Origin: Asterella californica
Taxonomy: Eukaryota; Streptophyta; Marchantiopsida; Marchantiales; Aytoniaceae
Length of the DNA stretch: 64,000 nt
NCBI GenBank assembly: GCA_036924285.1
Contig: JAYKYS010000007.1
Coordinates: forward strand, 6,324,001-6,388,000
Direction of reading: 5' to 3'
Position numbers and translations under genes: made by a program. The notes beneath the pieces are model-generated. The model had not been told where the DNA came from and searched no databases. It worked only from the letters and a program-made list of their open reading frames with translations. This document shows positions 1-11,285 of the stretch, one piece after another. The first letter of the stretch is position 1; the number at the start of each line of letters is the position of its first letter.

Positions 1-1242
1 GTTCATAACTGTGCAGGCTTCGCGTTGGTTAAGACGGTTCGTTAAGAGGAGGATCAGGGACTGTGTCTTGGAGAATTGAGATGCAGGAGAAGTTTTTTGA
101 GATTTCAGTGATCTGTGAAAGAGAGTTGGACCGTTCGGATCATTTCGGAGTCTAAACTTGTTGTCCTCGGATCCATCGGGATCAGAACGCCGAGTTCTTC
201 AAGAAATTGAAGACGATATGAAGTTCATCGGATGATTTGAAATTCTGGGTGAAATTGGCTCGTAGAGAAGCGTTTACGTCAATTTTTTGCCGCATACGAT
301 CTGATTGGGTTGTTCTTCATGATCGGTGAGTCAAGCTCTTCATTCTGGGTGCCTATGCTATCAGGGAGTCTTCACCTACGCATGGGAGAAGAACGTGTGT
401 GGATTGGATTATTGGATTGGGTGTGGTAAGCAAGTTTGAGCCGCATGGAGTCGATTTATATCAGGTTTTTTCATCCTGCGATCAAATTTCTTGCGTGGTT
501 TTGTGAAAGGAACTCCAAATGGCTTGTTTGGAGTCTCATTAGGTTCATGGTAGCTAGATCTACCTACCAGAGAAGACGGATATCAGATCAGACTATCCGT
601 TTGGACGGTGTTTGTGATTTTAAGCCACAGGAAGGAGTTTTAGAAGGTTCGGTCACCTGCGACCGAAATCTGGAGATATCTTGGCTGTTGGGAGTCGGAT
701 CTAAAGGTTTTCTGGAACAACGGAGTCCGAGAAGAAGACCCTATCGACATCTTAAGACCGTTTGGCGAAAGGAGAAAGTTCTCATATAGATTTTTTTCGG
801 TTCTTTCGCTATGATTTTTGTCTTTTTGAATTCGTTGGAGTTCTAGTTGGTTATTTACAGCTTGTGGTAGCTAGCTTTAGCAAAGAGCTTGTACATGAAC
901 GTTGTTTGGACTTGGGTTTGAATCTTGTGATATTGAGACAGTTCTTTTTGTTAGCAAAGAGATGTTTCTCTTGCTTCGAGCTACGCTTCGATAGTTTTAG
1001 GTTTGGGTTGAGATTCAAGGACTTGTTTAAGATTTACAGCAGATTACAGACCGCTCTGGTTTGCTTCTCAATTTTGTGTTCTTAGGGAGAAAGAACCGGC
1101 AATGTATATACGTTGAGAGTTGGTATATATTGCGACGTTCATTTTCGTGCTTGTGTTTTTCTTTCTTGTCTCTGTTCAGCACACTACATCTCCACAGCCA
1201 GGAACCTCGTGTTTTCCTAGACATCCTTCACGGAAAATCCGA
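1..1242 (+). repeat. Partial 5' LTR of Ty3/gypsy copy A1
   Basis: This stretch aligns almost end to end with 14111-15367, the last 62% of the complete LTR at 13348-15367, so the window opens inside the LTR. Shared blocks include the 'gtgcaggct' start, the phrase 'agaccgctctgg', the TATATAT box at 1124-1130 and the final 'acatccttcac'. The last bases (CGACACGACA in better copies) are eroded here, so the LTR runs straight into the primer site. The short reading frames inside it are not conserved in the other LTR copies and are not genes. Confidence 0.85.
1124..1130 (+). promoter_or_regulatory. TATA box of A1 LTR
   Basis: TATATAT about 115 bp before the LTR end. The same box sits at the same place in the other LTRs (15241-15248; about 54651 as 'gttggtatatattg'; 60757-60763 on the minus strand). 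It probably sets the start of the element's RNA. Confidence 0.55.
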
Positions 1243-1262
1243 TGGTGAACTCGACGTGAAAG
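1243..1262 (+). other. Primer binding site of copy A1
   Basis: TGGTGAACTCGACGTGAA directly follows the LTR and begins with TGG, the complement of a tRNA CCA end. The same string follows the LTRs at 15372 and 54775. I could not match it to a particular tRNA. Confidence 0.6.
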
Positions 1263-1315
1263 TCTGGGGTGGAGATTTCTTCCGTGTTTGAACTTTGAAG
1301 AGGAGATTGATAATC

Positions 1316-3060
1316 ATGAGTGGGGAGAAGAAAGATGATGGAAATGGAGCTAGTGGTTCGGGTGGATTGCCGAAGGTGCGGTTGGATCCGACGACTGCAT
1401 CGATGTTTCAAGCTTTCACAATGTTCTCAAGGCAACAACAGTCTGATGAGCGGAAGGAAGCTTTGGCAACAAAAGCGTTTCAAGCGGTGGTCAGCAAGAT
1501 TGACCAGATTGATGAGAGAGATGTCTCAAAATATCTGAGACATTATGTGAAGGAGATGGAGCTCAACCGAGTGTCAGAGCAGCAGCTCTTGAGATTAGAG
1601 ATCATGTTAAATGCTAACAAAGCATTTTAACAAAGATTGGGAGACGTTTGCTCGTGCTTTGATGGATGAGTACTTCTTGGAGGACCGATCAACACCAAGA
1701 AGTCATTTTTGGAGTGGGTTGAGCAATCAAGGAAGGGTTTACAAGCTACTGAGTTACTCAGGGAGTTTGAAAAACAATTCTCTAGGTTGACTAGGATGGA
1801 GAAGTTGACGCTGCAATCCAACAAGACAGAGTTATTTCGAGTTGCAGATGAGAAGCTGCAAGAGAAGCTGGAAGTGCTCTTGGAGGATCGAGAGGAAGAC
1901 GATGGTTTGACCAGTAGCTGGAAGAAAGTTGAGGAAGCTGTTGGTATGCTTACCAAGAGGGAGCGGAGACGAGAGAAGGTTCTTGTTAGGAAATCGGCTC
2001 CAACACCGACTGCTGTAGCACCTGTTCCTATAGTCCGACCAGTGGTTCATGTTGCTAGACAGATGGTACTAGTTGTTCGAGTTGTCCAAACACCTGTAGT
2101 ATTTCAGAAGAAGGATGATTCAAGCCTTGAGGAGATCATGAGTGAAATGCGAGACCTACAGATCAAGCTCACAAGATTGGAGGAGCATGGGTCTATAAGC
2201 AGAGCAAAATCTATTGGGAAGCAAGGTTGGATCCAAAGATGTATCTGTTGCGATGGTACCGATCATTCACGAAAAGATTGCAAGGAGTTCAATGATATCT
2301 TGCAACAAGGAGTGATTTTCTAGAAGGATGGGAAAGTGACATTGAGAGATATCGGTGCACTTCTTCAAACCAACTTTGGTAGAGGAGGGATGAAGAAGTT
2401 GGTTGAAGATCACTTATCAGCGCAAGCGGTTGCGATTGTGAAGGTTGGAACTTATGGCACAAGGGTTGAGGATCAAGCTGAGAAGAGTTTTAATGAGCAT
2501 GTTGAGTCGAGTGGATTGTGTCATCTGTCATCTCCATGAAATAGAAAGAAAAGATGACACGTGAAACACTGTTGAGGATAGTTGCTACGATCCGAAGGGA
2601 TACTAGATGAGAGGATCCGATAGAAGCTCTATCGGTACATGCTTACATCACCAAGAATCAACACGAAGCATTGTTGGAAGAGAAGAGAAGACGAGATTCA
2701 GAGGATGCAGGGGAAGGAACTTCTTCCAAAAGATAGACTCGAGGAGAGAAGGTTCGTCAAGAGCTTCGAGATGCAAGAGCTCAAGATCTACCGATGGATG
2801 ATGCTCCTTCTCCATCAAAAAAAGAGCAAAGGAGTTTCAGAAGGAGAAGGGTAAGCCGGCTGCATACAAACTACAGTAAGACATCGAGGCTTCAACGGAC
2901 TTGAAGAAAGTCTTGGAAGATCGCATTCTAAATGCGAAGGTGGAGTTTACTTTGAGGTAAGTTTTGGGCATTGCTAAGCGTGAGTTTCATAATGTCATCA
3001 TCGACATCATTAAAGAAAGTGATGGATTACAGGTGAGACTGGTTTATCGCATGCCTTGGA
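1316..3060 (+). pseudogene. gag: Broken gag of Ty3/gypsy copy A1
   Basis: The start is the ATG at 1316 (MSGEKKDDGNGASGSGG), 54 bp after the primer site end; copy A2 starts the same way at 15445. The protein would form the retrotransposon capsid and bind its RNA. A helical capsid-like region follows. A CCHC zinc knuckle lies at 2240-2281 (CICCDGTDHSRKDC, C-x2-C-x4-H-x4-C), and a conserved tail (GRGGMKKLVEDHLSAQAV) begins near 2370. Damage: a stop at 1628, at least two frameshifts between 1600 and 1710, a TAG at 2321 where copy A4 has Trp, and further breaks after 2540. A3 and A4 carry the same protein, which confirms the reading frame. Non-functional. Confidence 0.8.
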
Positions 3061-3129
3061 TACTAGGATGTCTGTGGATGAGGAGAGAGAGAGTTTGCAA
3101 AGTGCAGTGTTTATTTTTCAAAGAGAAAA

Positions 3130-3660
3130 AGAGATCGAAGGCGCATGGTACATTTTGAGGATGAAGAGGAGGATGAGAAGCAAAGCTCAAGTCATTACAG
3201 TCAGAGTCATTGGGCTCGAGGTACGACAGAGACGTTGGTGAGGATCAGAGACTTGGATGAACCGATGGTTGCCCTAATTGACCATAGATCAGAAATCAAC
3301 ATCATCGAAGGAGTTTTACAAGAGGAAGAAGTGACCAATCGACACAGAGCATGAGTGGATCATAAGATTAGCCAACAACACAAGAGGAGATTTATATGGA
3401 GCTTGTCCAGACATTAGAGTGTGCATAGGTGATGTTGCTATTGAGCAAAACTTTTTTGTTCAAGAAGCAACATCATACGCACTCATTCTTGGTCAACCTT
3501 TCATCACAACAACTCGGATGGGACAAGGGTACTAGACGACGGATCTGCTTATGCTAGGATCCGAAGTCAAGATGAGAAGAGAGCGGTACAATTCTTGACT
3601 GTACCATCTAATCACGAGCGCAATCGAGATTGTTTGAGAGAGAAATTGCTTCCAAAGGTG
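3130..3660 (+). pseudogene. Aspartic protease region, copy A1
   Basis: A retropepsin-like segment: RGTTETLVRIRDLDEPMV leads to LIDHRSEINII near 3274-3306, where the catalytic triplet D-[ST/H]-G reads D-H-R because Gly has become Arg. The second half (LILGQPFI-like, near 3480-3510) is visible in another frame. Element M carries the same domain with its own damage (DRG). The protease would cut Gag-Pol in the virus-like particle. Inactive here through the lost Gly and frameshifts. Confidence 0.65.
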
Positions 3661-4387
3661 AGTGAAGAATTCAAAGATTTTCGTTGAGTACCACTATAGA
3701 GCGGGATTGTGGTGATGCGCAGGAGAAGGTACTCTCGCTTGAAGGAGAAAGTGTCTTTTGTACTGGGTTTGTTGAGTTCTCAGAGTGTGGGATTGTTATT
3801 TACAAGAAGGTAGAAGAGCTGAGAAGAAAAGAACAAAAACATTTGCGTGATGTTGAGTTGATGTTGAAAGAGTTGGGTGAGCTAGAAGAGAATGAATGGA
3901 TTTTTGGTGTTTATGAAGAGGATGGATTGGAGGATCCTTTACGAGAGATCATGTCTATTGGATGGGAGGATATGGATAAGGTTGTGGAGATTCATTCAAG
4001 AGGTCTATTCGGTGATCGAATCACTCCGTGCACCTGAGGTTCGAGTTGAGACGAAGTACAAGACAGTGGATAAGAAGATAAAGTAAGTTACTGGTCCTTT
4101 GCTGGATGACACTAACCAACAGATGGATCGAGCTTCAAGGGAGAATAGTTTGAGAGATCCTGCAGTGATAAGACAAAAGTTCACGAAGAAGACTTTTGAA
4201 GAGCTGAAGATTGGATCTGAAAAAGAGGATGTGCTTCAAAGAGATGCTTTCACGACATGAGAAAGCATTTGTTTTTGAGCCACATGAGATTGGGTGTGTA
4301 GACTCATACGTTGTTATCCCGATGGTTATCTTCACAGTATCGCATCTGTCATGAAATCTGAGACTAATTCCAGTACTGCGGGCTCAC
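3661..4387 (+). pseudogene. Pol spacer between protease and RT, copy A1
   Basis: A 117-residue open stretch at 3684-4037 is rich in Glu and Lys and has no domain I recognise. It lies where element M has its longer pre-RT spacer. The second part (about 4100-4380) matches the M residues ahead of RT (KTFEELKIG; a DWVC/DEIGCVD-like motif) but is split by stops. No independent gene is implied. Confidence 0.5.
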
Positions 4388-4959
4388 TTGTCTAAACTGG
4401 TGGAGTTGTTGAAGGAGAAGATGCAGATTAAGATCTTGGAGTCGTCGTTTGCACCGTATTCCAGCAGATGGTTTACAGTGCCTAAGAAGAATGGATCACT
4501 GTGGTTCATCCAAGACATGCAACCGGTGAACGTAATAACAATCAGAAATGATGGGGTGAGATTGATTGTGGATGAGTTTGCTGAACCGTTTGCAGAGAGA
4601 GTAATTTACACTCAGGATATGATCAATTTCAACTAGCGGAGGAGAGCAGAAGCTTCACGACAATGAGGACACCTTTGGGGTTGGTTAAGATGTATATCTT
4701 ACCACAGGGAGCTACCAACTCGGTAGCACGCATGATGAACGGGATGAATAGGGTTCTAAGGGACTTCGTCCCTAAAAAGACGATGTCGTTCTTGGATGAC
4801 ATCCCATCAAAGGACGTGTGGAAGATGAGAAGTATGAAGATCCTATCTCGACTTGAGGAAATTCATCTCACGCTCTCGGGTACGAAGTCTACATTTGGGG
4901 TTAGAGAAGTTTTGATCGTTTGGTCGGAAGCCAGATCCAAACAAAGTGGTTGCGATTGA
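4388..4959 (+). pseudogene. Reverse transcriptase remnant, copy A1
   Basis: A Ty3/gypsy RT: the PYSSRWFTVPKKNGSLWFIQ block, MRTPLGLVKMYILPQGATNS, and the active-site FLDDIPSK near 4791. Compared with element M, about 16 nt are missing near 4613-4615, so the motif GDLYSGYDQ, which carries the first catalytic Asp, is lost and the frame shifts to a stop at 4634. The final block (RLEEIHLTLSGTKSTFGV) is intact. RT would copy element RNA into DNA; this copy cannot. Confidence 0.85.
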
Positions 4960-5604
4960 GAGGATGAAGGAGGTTTGCAACTCGTTGACAGAAGTAAGAA
5001 GATTTTTGGATGCTTGTGTATTCTATCACATTTGGATTCTTCATTATGCGCATGTAGCGGATCCATTATATGGGTTATTGCGTAAGGGTCATAAGTTCAT
5101 ATGAGAAGAAGAACATACCGATGTCGTACGGAAGCTGAAGTCCTTACTATCATCTCCTTCCAGTTTTAGAAAGGATTGATTACAAGGGTGTCAGACCGAT
5201 GGTTCTTACTGTAGATACAAGTCCAATTGCAATCGGATGGCCAATAGGACAAGATGATGAGGATGGAGACATGTTTGCAATTAGGTTCGGAGCGAAGGTG
5301 TTAAGTGCTCGACAACGTGCATACCCGCAAGTGAAGAGAGAACTATGAGGTATTGTTTCAGTCATGAAAATTGAGAAAGAGTATTTGATTGGAGCAGTAG
5401 TGGTGTTAAAAGTGATTGTTTGCCGTTACTAGGGATGATCATGAATTGTACGACTCCTGATATTGCAATGTTGCGATGGATCACGTATATCAAGTCATTG
5501 AATCCGGTGTTTAGACATATCGCAAGAAAGGATAATTCGATGACAAATATGTTATCTCGAGCTCGATATGATGGGGAGGATGAGATGGTTGAAGATATTG
5601 ACGA
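4960..5604 (+). pseudogene. RT connection and RNase H remnant, copy A1
   Basis: The thumb/connection (DACVFYH-like, then the YGLLRKGHKF region near 5070) is followed by an RNase H of the gypsy type: LTVDTSPIAIGWPIG, the KVLSARQRAYPQVKREL block, then LLGMIMNCTTPDIAMLRW and ARKDNSMTNMLSRARYDGE. A TGA at 5346-5348 replaces the Trp of RELWGI; the same TGA occurs in copy A2. The sequence ends abruptly at 5604, where the LTR of element M begins, so the integrase of A1 is not here. Confidence 0.8.
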
Positions 5605-6964
5605 TGTGCGTGACGAGAGACTTTCTTGAGGAAGACGGACCTCTTGACTGTGATTGATCAGAAAATGATCAAAAGAGAAAACAGATTGCTGCAAGTGATG
5701 AGAACTCAAAATCTTGCTTCTTGCGTCCACCAAATGCAAATCAAACACTCCAATACTCAAGTAGGCCTCTCAATACTCAAATAAACTTTGTTCCATGTCG
5801 ACTCCATCATCAAAATCTTCAATCGTCAAAAATCTCCCTTCTCTCTCATGCACACGCCTCCTTCTCCTCTATCAGTTCTCTGTAAAAGTCCCTGTCCAAA
5901 ACCCTCGCAGGTTAATTAACTTAAAAGATAAGCCCCCAGCTAAGCTTACCCCTACTGTCCTTATGCGTACAACCTTATTTGCTAAGCTAACCCCTTTTTT
6001 TAATAAAGGTCTCACAACTTCTTTTGCTAAGCCAGACACCTTCATTAATAAAGGTTTTACAACTTCCTTTGCTAAGCCGACTCCTTTATTACTTAACTGG
6101 ATTAACAAAAGTTTCTCGTGCTCTTGATGTCATCTTGATGCCACCCTGAATATATCACAAGCCATCCAATGTAGGTCGAAGTCCTAACATTTATGGAACT
6201 ACCTCAGAGGGCTTACAGCCCCCCATGTGCACACCAGGTATCTCTCATGATATATTCAAGGTGGCATGCGGAGACTTAGGCGAGGAAGCCCATGATTAAG
6301 AGAGATACCGGTCTCCCGTCCTTAGATATGCAGGACGTGGCTGCATATCCAACATAGACTCCCTTCCAGGAGGCCAACATGCCGGAATAGGAACTAGAGG
6401 TCAGAGGGAATTTATCCAGAGATCACTTTCCTCCTAGGCAGGCGCCCTATCATTGGGATGGCCTCTGTTTCAGTTCTAAAAGATAAGAAAGTCTGTACAT
6501 ATTCTTATTCCTGAAGAAAATTTTTTGTAAAGTCTTTACTAGTTTTTCCTACACTAACTTCTCTGTACAACTCCATTTTTAGTGAATAACGAGTCAAAAC
6601 TATAGTACTCGCAAACACCTACACACTCGATCTGTCAGATCATAAGTCTGAGTCATGAGCTGGAATCGACGGATTTCTCTCTTTTGCATCTTTGACAGTC
6701 TAAAATCTATACTAACTATTACCTAGAACACTTTCTGACGAAACCGGAAGCATGGAGTTGCTCTCCTCGACGAGCTCTGCATTCTGGAACCTTTGACCCT
6801 TTCAGGGCGATATTTCAATTCAAGCTAAGGGGCAGCTTGTCAAGCATCGCCCCAGCTTAGCTCCTACCCAGCTTGATAAGCTATAGGGTAGCTTCTTTTA
6901 CACAACAGAGAAAAAATCTCTTTGCAACTAATTTTCATCATACAGGCCCACGTACAACATGACA
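5605..6964 (-). repeat. 3' LTR of Ty3/gypsy element M
   Basis: Read on the minus strand the LTR begins TGTCATGTTGTACG at 6964, just after a polypurine tract, and ends GTCACGCACA at 5605, giving TG...CA ends and 1360 bp. The plus-strand boundary at 5605 coincides with the point where A1 coding sequence stops, so the left junction is an element end. It contains a 45-bp tandem repeat (separate entry). No clear target-site duplication can be read because the right end of M is truncated. Confidence 0.75.
5939..6108 (-). repeat. 45-bp tandem repeat inside the M LTR
   Basis: The word 'gctaag' recurs at 5939, 5981, 6026 and 6071, a 42-45-bp spacing. On the minus strand the units stay in frame as a 15-residue repeat (GLAKEVVKPLLMKVS, then GLAKEVVRPLLKKGVS and a third degenerate unit) inside a 78-codon open frame at 5872-6108. 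Whether it is translated is unknown. Confidence 0.7.
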
Positions 6965-6965
6965 T

Positions 6966-6980
6966 TCATCCCCTCCAAAC
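6966..6980 (-). other. Polypurine tract of element M
   Basis: The minus-strand read TTTGGAGGGGATGAA lies immediately before the LTR start TGTCATG. A similar tract precedes the LTRs of A2 (13333-13347) and A4 (62657-62672). It is the primer site for plus-strand DNA synthesis in LTR elements. Confidence 0.65.
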
Positions 6981-7012
6981 CTGCACATCCTCTGGTATGT
7001 GTCAGTCCGTCA

Positions 7013-8205
7013 CTAATCCTCGAAATTGTCTTCACTCTCCTCGACTGTCTCAGAAAGGTCTTCATTTGTACTTGCTGTCTGCTCTGAACTTAAGAACTCA
7101 GTTAGCTCCACAGTCTCCCCTCTCTTTCTAAATAATTTCATTCGTTTTCCAGCAAGAGGAAGCCTTAGAGGCGTGCCATCTAGCTCTCGCAAAGAATAGG
7201 TAGCATTCTGATGTACATCTGAGAGGTATGGGCCAAACCATCTCCTTGAAAACTTCCGAATTGTAGAGTGTTAGTTCTCCAATGTGCTGTCGTATACCCA
7301 CACCTAGTCCTCAACTTGTATCAGTTTTGGTCAAAGCCTATGAGTCTTATCAAACCTCTCCTTGTTCCCAAGTCGAGTCGTCTTCAACCTTCGTTGCGCT
7401 TCTGCGAGATCCTCTTCTTTACATTCTAGCTGTCTGATTCGTAGTGAGAGAACTTGTACACGGTCCATGTTGTCTTCTCATGATAAGGTAACCTAGGTAG
7501 GAAACTCTTCTTCTGCTGGCATCATCGGTTTCTGTCCTAACATTAACTCAACAAGCATGTACCATGTAGTAGAACAATGAGTTGTTCTATCTGCGCATAA
7601 AGCAAAAGGGAGTAACCTAGGCCACTCTCTATGCTTACTGTCACACGTCTTCACCAAAGCCTGAACTATTGATGGATGTCCTCGTTTGCTCTTGTCAATT
7701 CCTATGGATTCATCGCAGTAGTAAGCTTGAGCTTCACATCATATCGAGCAAAAACCTCTTTTGCTTCTGTACCACGTAGTTCTCCTCTATATGTCCGTAG
7801 TCTTCCTACATATCCATATCTATAGATAATATCCTCAAGAACAAACTTACATATCCCTTCGGTGATCTTCGTCTTTAGAGCTCGTCCTTCTACAAAGTTG
7901 GAGAGATCCTCACGAGCCAAAAACCAAATATCGCATACCTCATAACCCCAGAGGTATTATCACCAAATCGAGAACCCACTGGAAGTGAATGCAAGGCAGA
8001 TAAGTTGACACGAGACTATCCTTATACTGCATCTTTGAGTAGAACTGACAATGCAAGCAGAAACTGACGTAGTTCATCACATCTCGATACAGACCTTTCC
8101 ATCAATACCTTTCCTTCAACTTGACATAAGTAGCCCAAATCCCTTGATGCTCGGTCCACAAGATATCATGGAATTCCTTCATTAGTTGCTGCTTAGTCTG
8201 CAGAT
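7013..8205 (-). pseudogene. Integrase of element M, frameshifted
   Basis: Read leftward: a degenerate zinc-binding H2C2 region (about 8190-8030), a core segment with AREDLSNFVEGRALKTK, TYRGELRGTEAKEVFARY and LTTAMNP at 7702-7920, and a C-terminal GPY/F module (RRWFGPYLSDVHQNATYSL) ending at a stop at 7013. In copy A2 the equivalent of TYRGEL is ADRREL, so the second catalytic Asp has become Tyr here. Several frame changes break the domain. It would insert the cDNA; this copy is inactive. Confidence 0.75.
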
Positions 8206-8211
8206 CGTCTA

Positions 8212-8943
8212 CTACTCGTGTGTGAACATCCCATCTCTCCTTTGTGGCCGTCTCCAAAGATACCTATCACGTAGAAGATAGTTGTAGGCTTGTTTCCTTA
8301 TCTCTCTGAACTCTACTTTGCTCCACCTCTCTTGCCTCTCCAATGAACTCAAATAGTACCCTATGTCACAAAGTCTACCTGTGTAAAGCTCCTCTCTAAA
8401 CATCAACGGCTCCAAGTTTATAACCCGTCGACCAACCTGACACCGAGCATCCTTTCTCTCTTCTTGCTCGGCTTTCGAAAACATGATATCTTTGTCTATA
8501 AATCGAGTCCTCGACAACATATCTGCAATCACATTCTCTTTCTCTTTTATATGTTTCAACTCTAGATTCAAGCTTCTAATATAGACAATCCAACACAACA
8601 TCGCTATATCCGACGTGTTACAGTTGGATATCATGCCTAATAGAGGTAGACAATCCGTTTCTAAGACTACATGAGCACCAATCAGAAACTCACGGTTTGT
8701 CTTCATCATTGTTACCACTCTCCACAACTCACGCTTCACCTGAAGATAATCTCGTTGCCTGTCTGTCAAGATCCTAGCTCCAAACCTAGAGGTAAATCGC
8801 ATACCATCCGCATCATCTTGACCTATCGCCCAGCCAATCGCTTTTAGACTAGTATCTACTGTGACAATGACAGATCTTCCACCCCCGTAGTCTACTCTTC
8901 TCAACACAGATGGAGACTTCAGAGCCTCCTTCAATCTACTCAT
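8212..8943 (-). pseudogene. RNase H domain of element M
   Basis: A 243-codon open frame. The RNase H core shows TVDTSLKAIGWAIG, then a KRELWRVV block in which Trp is intact (unlike A1 and A2), ETDCLPLLGMISN and ENVIADMLSRTRF. Downstream residues up to 8212 are the linker before integrase (LEPLMFREELYTGRLCDIG). It would remove RNA from the RNA-DNA hybrid during cDNA synthesis. It is separated from RT by a stop and a frameshift between 8944 and 9130, where RRFLGACVFYRPSIPYYAHV can be read in another frame. Confidence 0.85.
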
Positions 8944-9107
8944 TGCTTCTTGATAGACAGAAGTTCATACAAACCTCCTACCCTTCCTCAAAAATACATA
9001 CGAAGGCTCCACAACATGAGCATAGTAAGGAATGGATGGACGGTAAAATACACAAGCTCCTAGAAAGCGTCGAACCTCCGTGATATTCTTGCAGTCTGCC
9101 ACCCTAG

Positions 9108-10439
9108 CTATAACATCAACCTTCTCCGGATTTGGTCACCTTCCTTTTGGAAGGTGACCAGACACGGAGAACACAGATGTCCAACCACTAAAATCTCAGA
9201 CACACCAAACTTAGACTTAGCTCTTGACTGGGTGAGATGTACCTCCTCCAGGCGAGTCAAGATACGTTCTACATCCCTGATATGATCTGCAACAAATCTC
9301 TTACATCCATTCGCATCCAGTACTGCTTCATCCTTGTCTTCAACCGCACAACCTTTTATAGGAATATCATCTAGAAATAGAATGATAACATCAGGCACAA
9401 ATTCTCGTAGTACCTTATGCATCGCATTCTGCATATGAGCCACCGAGTTCGTCGTTCCTTGTGAAAGAGTACACATCCGCATCAATCCTAAAGGTGTACG
9501 CATAGTAGTTAGGTCTCTACTCTCTACAGCCAGCTGGAACTGATCATAACCAGAATATAGATCTCCAATCGAATAGATAGCTCTCCCTGCAAATGTCTTT
9601 GCTACCTCCTCAATCACAAGACCCGTCTCAACGTTACGAATGATCACGTTATTCGCAGATTGTAGGTCTTGAATAAAACACAAGGCTCCTGACTTCTTGG
9701 GTACAGTGAACCACCTACTAGAATATGGCCCCATAGACGGCTCAAGTATCCCCAAATGTACTTTCTCTTTCAACAACTCGATGAGTTTAGGCAACAAGGC
9801 ACGAGGAACCGGAATCAGTTTCAGGTCCCAAGACACATGAGGGATTGTGAATATAACCATAGGCGCTACAACCTTTGGGTCTACACAACCTATCTCATCT
9901 GTTGAAAAAGAAAATACCTTACCATGATCTTTTATCATCTGCTCAAACATTGTCTTCTCATTCTCAGTCAAGAAATCACCCCCTCCTATTTGGAGCTCCT
10001 TCAACGTCTCCTCAGTAAACTGATGCCCTACTCGTCTATGATCACGCAATATAGGTTCAATCTCCACTAACTGTACTTGCTGCTGGGAGTTAACAGATAG
10101 TTGAGCTGCTATCGGTCTCACCTTTTTCAATACAGATTTGTATTTTGCATGGACGTCTGCTTCTTGAGAGAATGCACACCAAAAAACTGCTTCTCTTCTC
10201 ACACTATTCTGCATCGGATGAGGAAAGAACTGCACGTACGTAGCAACCTCCTCATATATGTGTCGAGAGTGGATAGAAATCACCATCATACAATCTTTCT
10301 CTTCCATCAATCTGCTTACACTGTCCAACCAACTAGCAACCGACTGTACAGACACAAACTCTTCAAACAAGCCAGAAACCACTTCATCTTCAGGTAGACC
10401 TTTATACGTCACAGCTATGATACCTGTTTCATCATCCAT
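9108..10439 (-). pseudogene. pol: Reverse transcriptase of element M, longest open frame of its pol
   Basis: 443 codons. Residues 1 to about 210 are a pre-RT spacer. RT follows: IELLKEKVHLGILEPSMGPY, RWFTVPKKSGALCFIQDLQS, YSIGDLYSGYDQFQLA (first catalytic Asp present), MRTPLGLMRMCTLSQGTTNS and ILFLDDIPIKGC (catalytic Asp pair). All RT active-site residues that I can check are present, but the frame is lost near 9125 before the connection domain, and protease and integrase are damaged. RT is therefore probably not made as part of a working polyprotein. Family: Ty3/gypsy, the same type as A1. Confidence 0.9.
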
Positions 10440-10477
10440 CTTTTTGTATTTTCTCTCATGTCTTCAACTCTTGTAAA

Positions 10478-11285
10478 CTAACTCCACCCATCTATCTCAA
10501 ACATCAGCAATCCAGACTGCCAACTCTGTACATTACACATGTCTCTGAGATCTTGTACATGCCTCGCTTTTGACCTTTCTATCTTATGTACCAACTCTGA
10601 CGGGATTCCAACAGTAGGTCTTACACCCCTGTCTTCCCGCTCTACAGGAAAGGACTGCGAAAAACCTTTACATCTCTTTGTCTGAGAATCTCTAAGAGTT
10701 TGTCGCTCATGTCTTGAACGAACAATCAAAAACTGTACTGAGTACTTGTCATCAGGACTCCGAACTCTAGCATAATGAGATCCATCGTTCATCACTTTTG
10801 TCTCCATTCGAACAGCTGTGATGTAAGGCTGGCCCAATATGACAGGATAAGATGCATACGACTGCACAAAGAAATGTTGATCGACCTCTACATCTCTCAT
10901 CTTCACACGCATATTGAGACATGCTCCGTATAACTCACTCTTTTGATTATTTGCTGCATGAAGTACCCAACCATGATTTCTTTCGATTGGCCACTACCCT
11001 TTCTCATACACCTCCTTGGAAATGATGTTGATTTCCGACCCGCGATCCAAAAACACAGGAACCGGTTCAGAAAATTCTCCAAGTCGAACATGCGTCTCTG
11101 TTGTCGCTCGTGCTCAATGCTTCTCTTTGAAATCATTGTCTGTGTTTGACCTATCCTCCTCAAACTCTTCATCTTCATTCTCAATAACAGCCGGACCAGC
11201 AACCCATCCTTCATACTTATCGTCTCTGAACTCATCAACATCAATAGCATCTACTGTTCCAACCATCTGATCACTTACTTGCTCA
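10478..11285 (-). pseudogene. Gag end and protease of element M, 5'-truncated
   Basis: Reading leftward from 11285: an acidic stretch (ENEDEEFEEDRSNTDNDF), then TTETHVRLGEFSEPVPVFLD with the active site as D-R-G in FLDRGSEINIISKEVYEKG (about 11075-11010), then the second half of the fold at 10912-10478 with YPVILGQPYITAVRMETKV. Frames change at about 11100 and 10905. Everything upstream (most of gag, primer site, 5' LTR) is missing because copy A2 starts at about 11286. Confidence 0.7.

Noticed and set aside
436..1291. Several overlapping ORFs of 65-117 codons near the window start
   Set aside because: They lie wholly in LTR sequence and the frames are not kept in the other three LTR copies.
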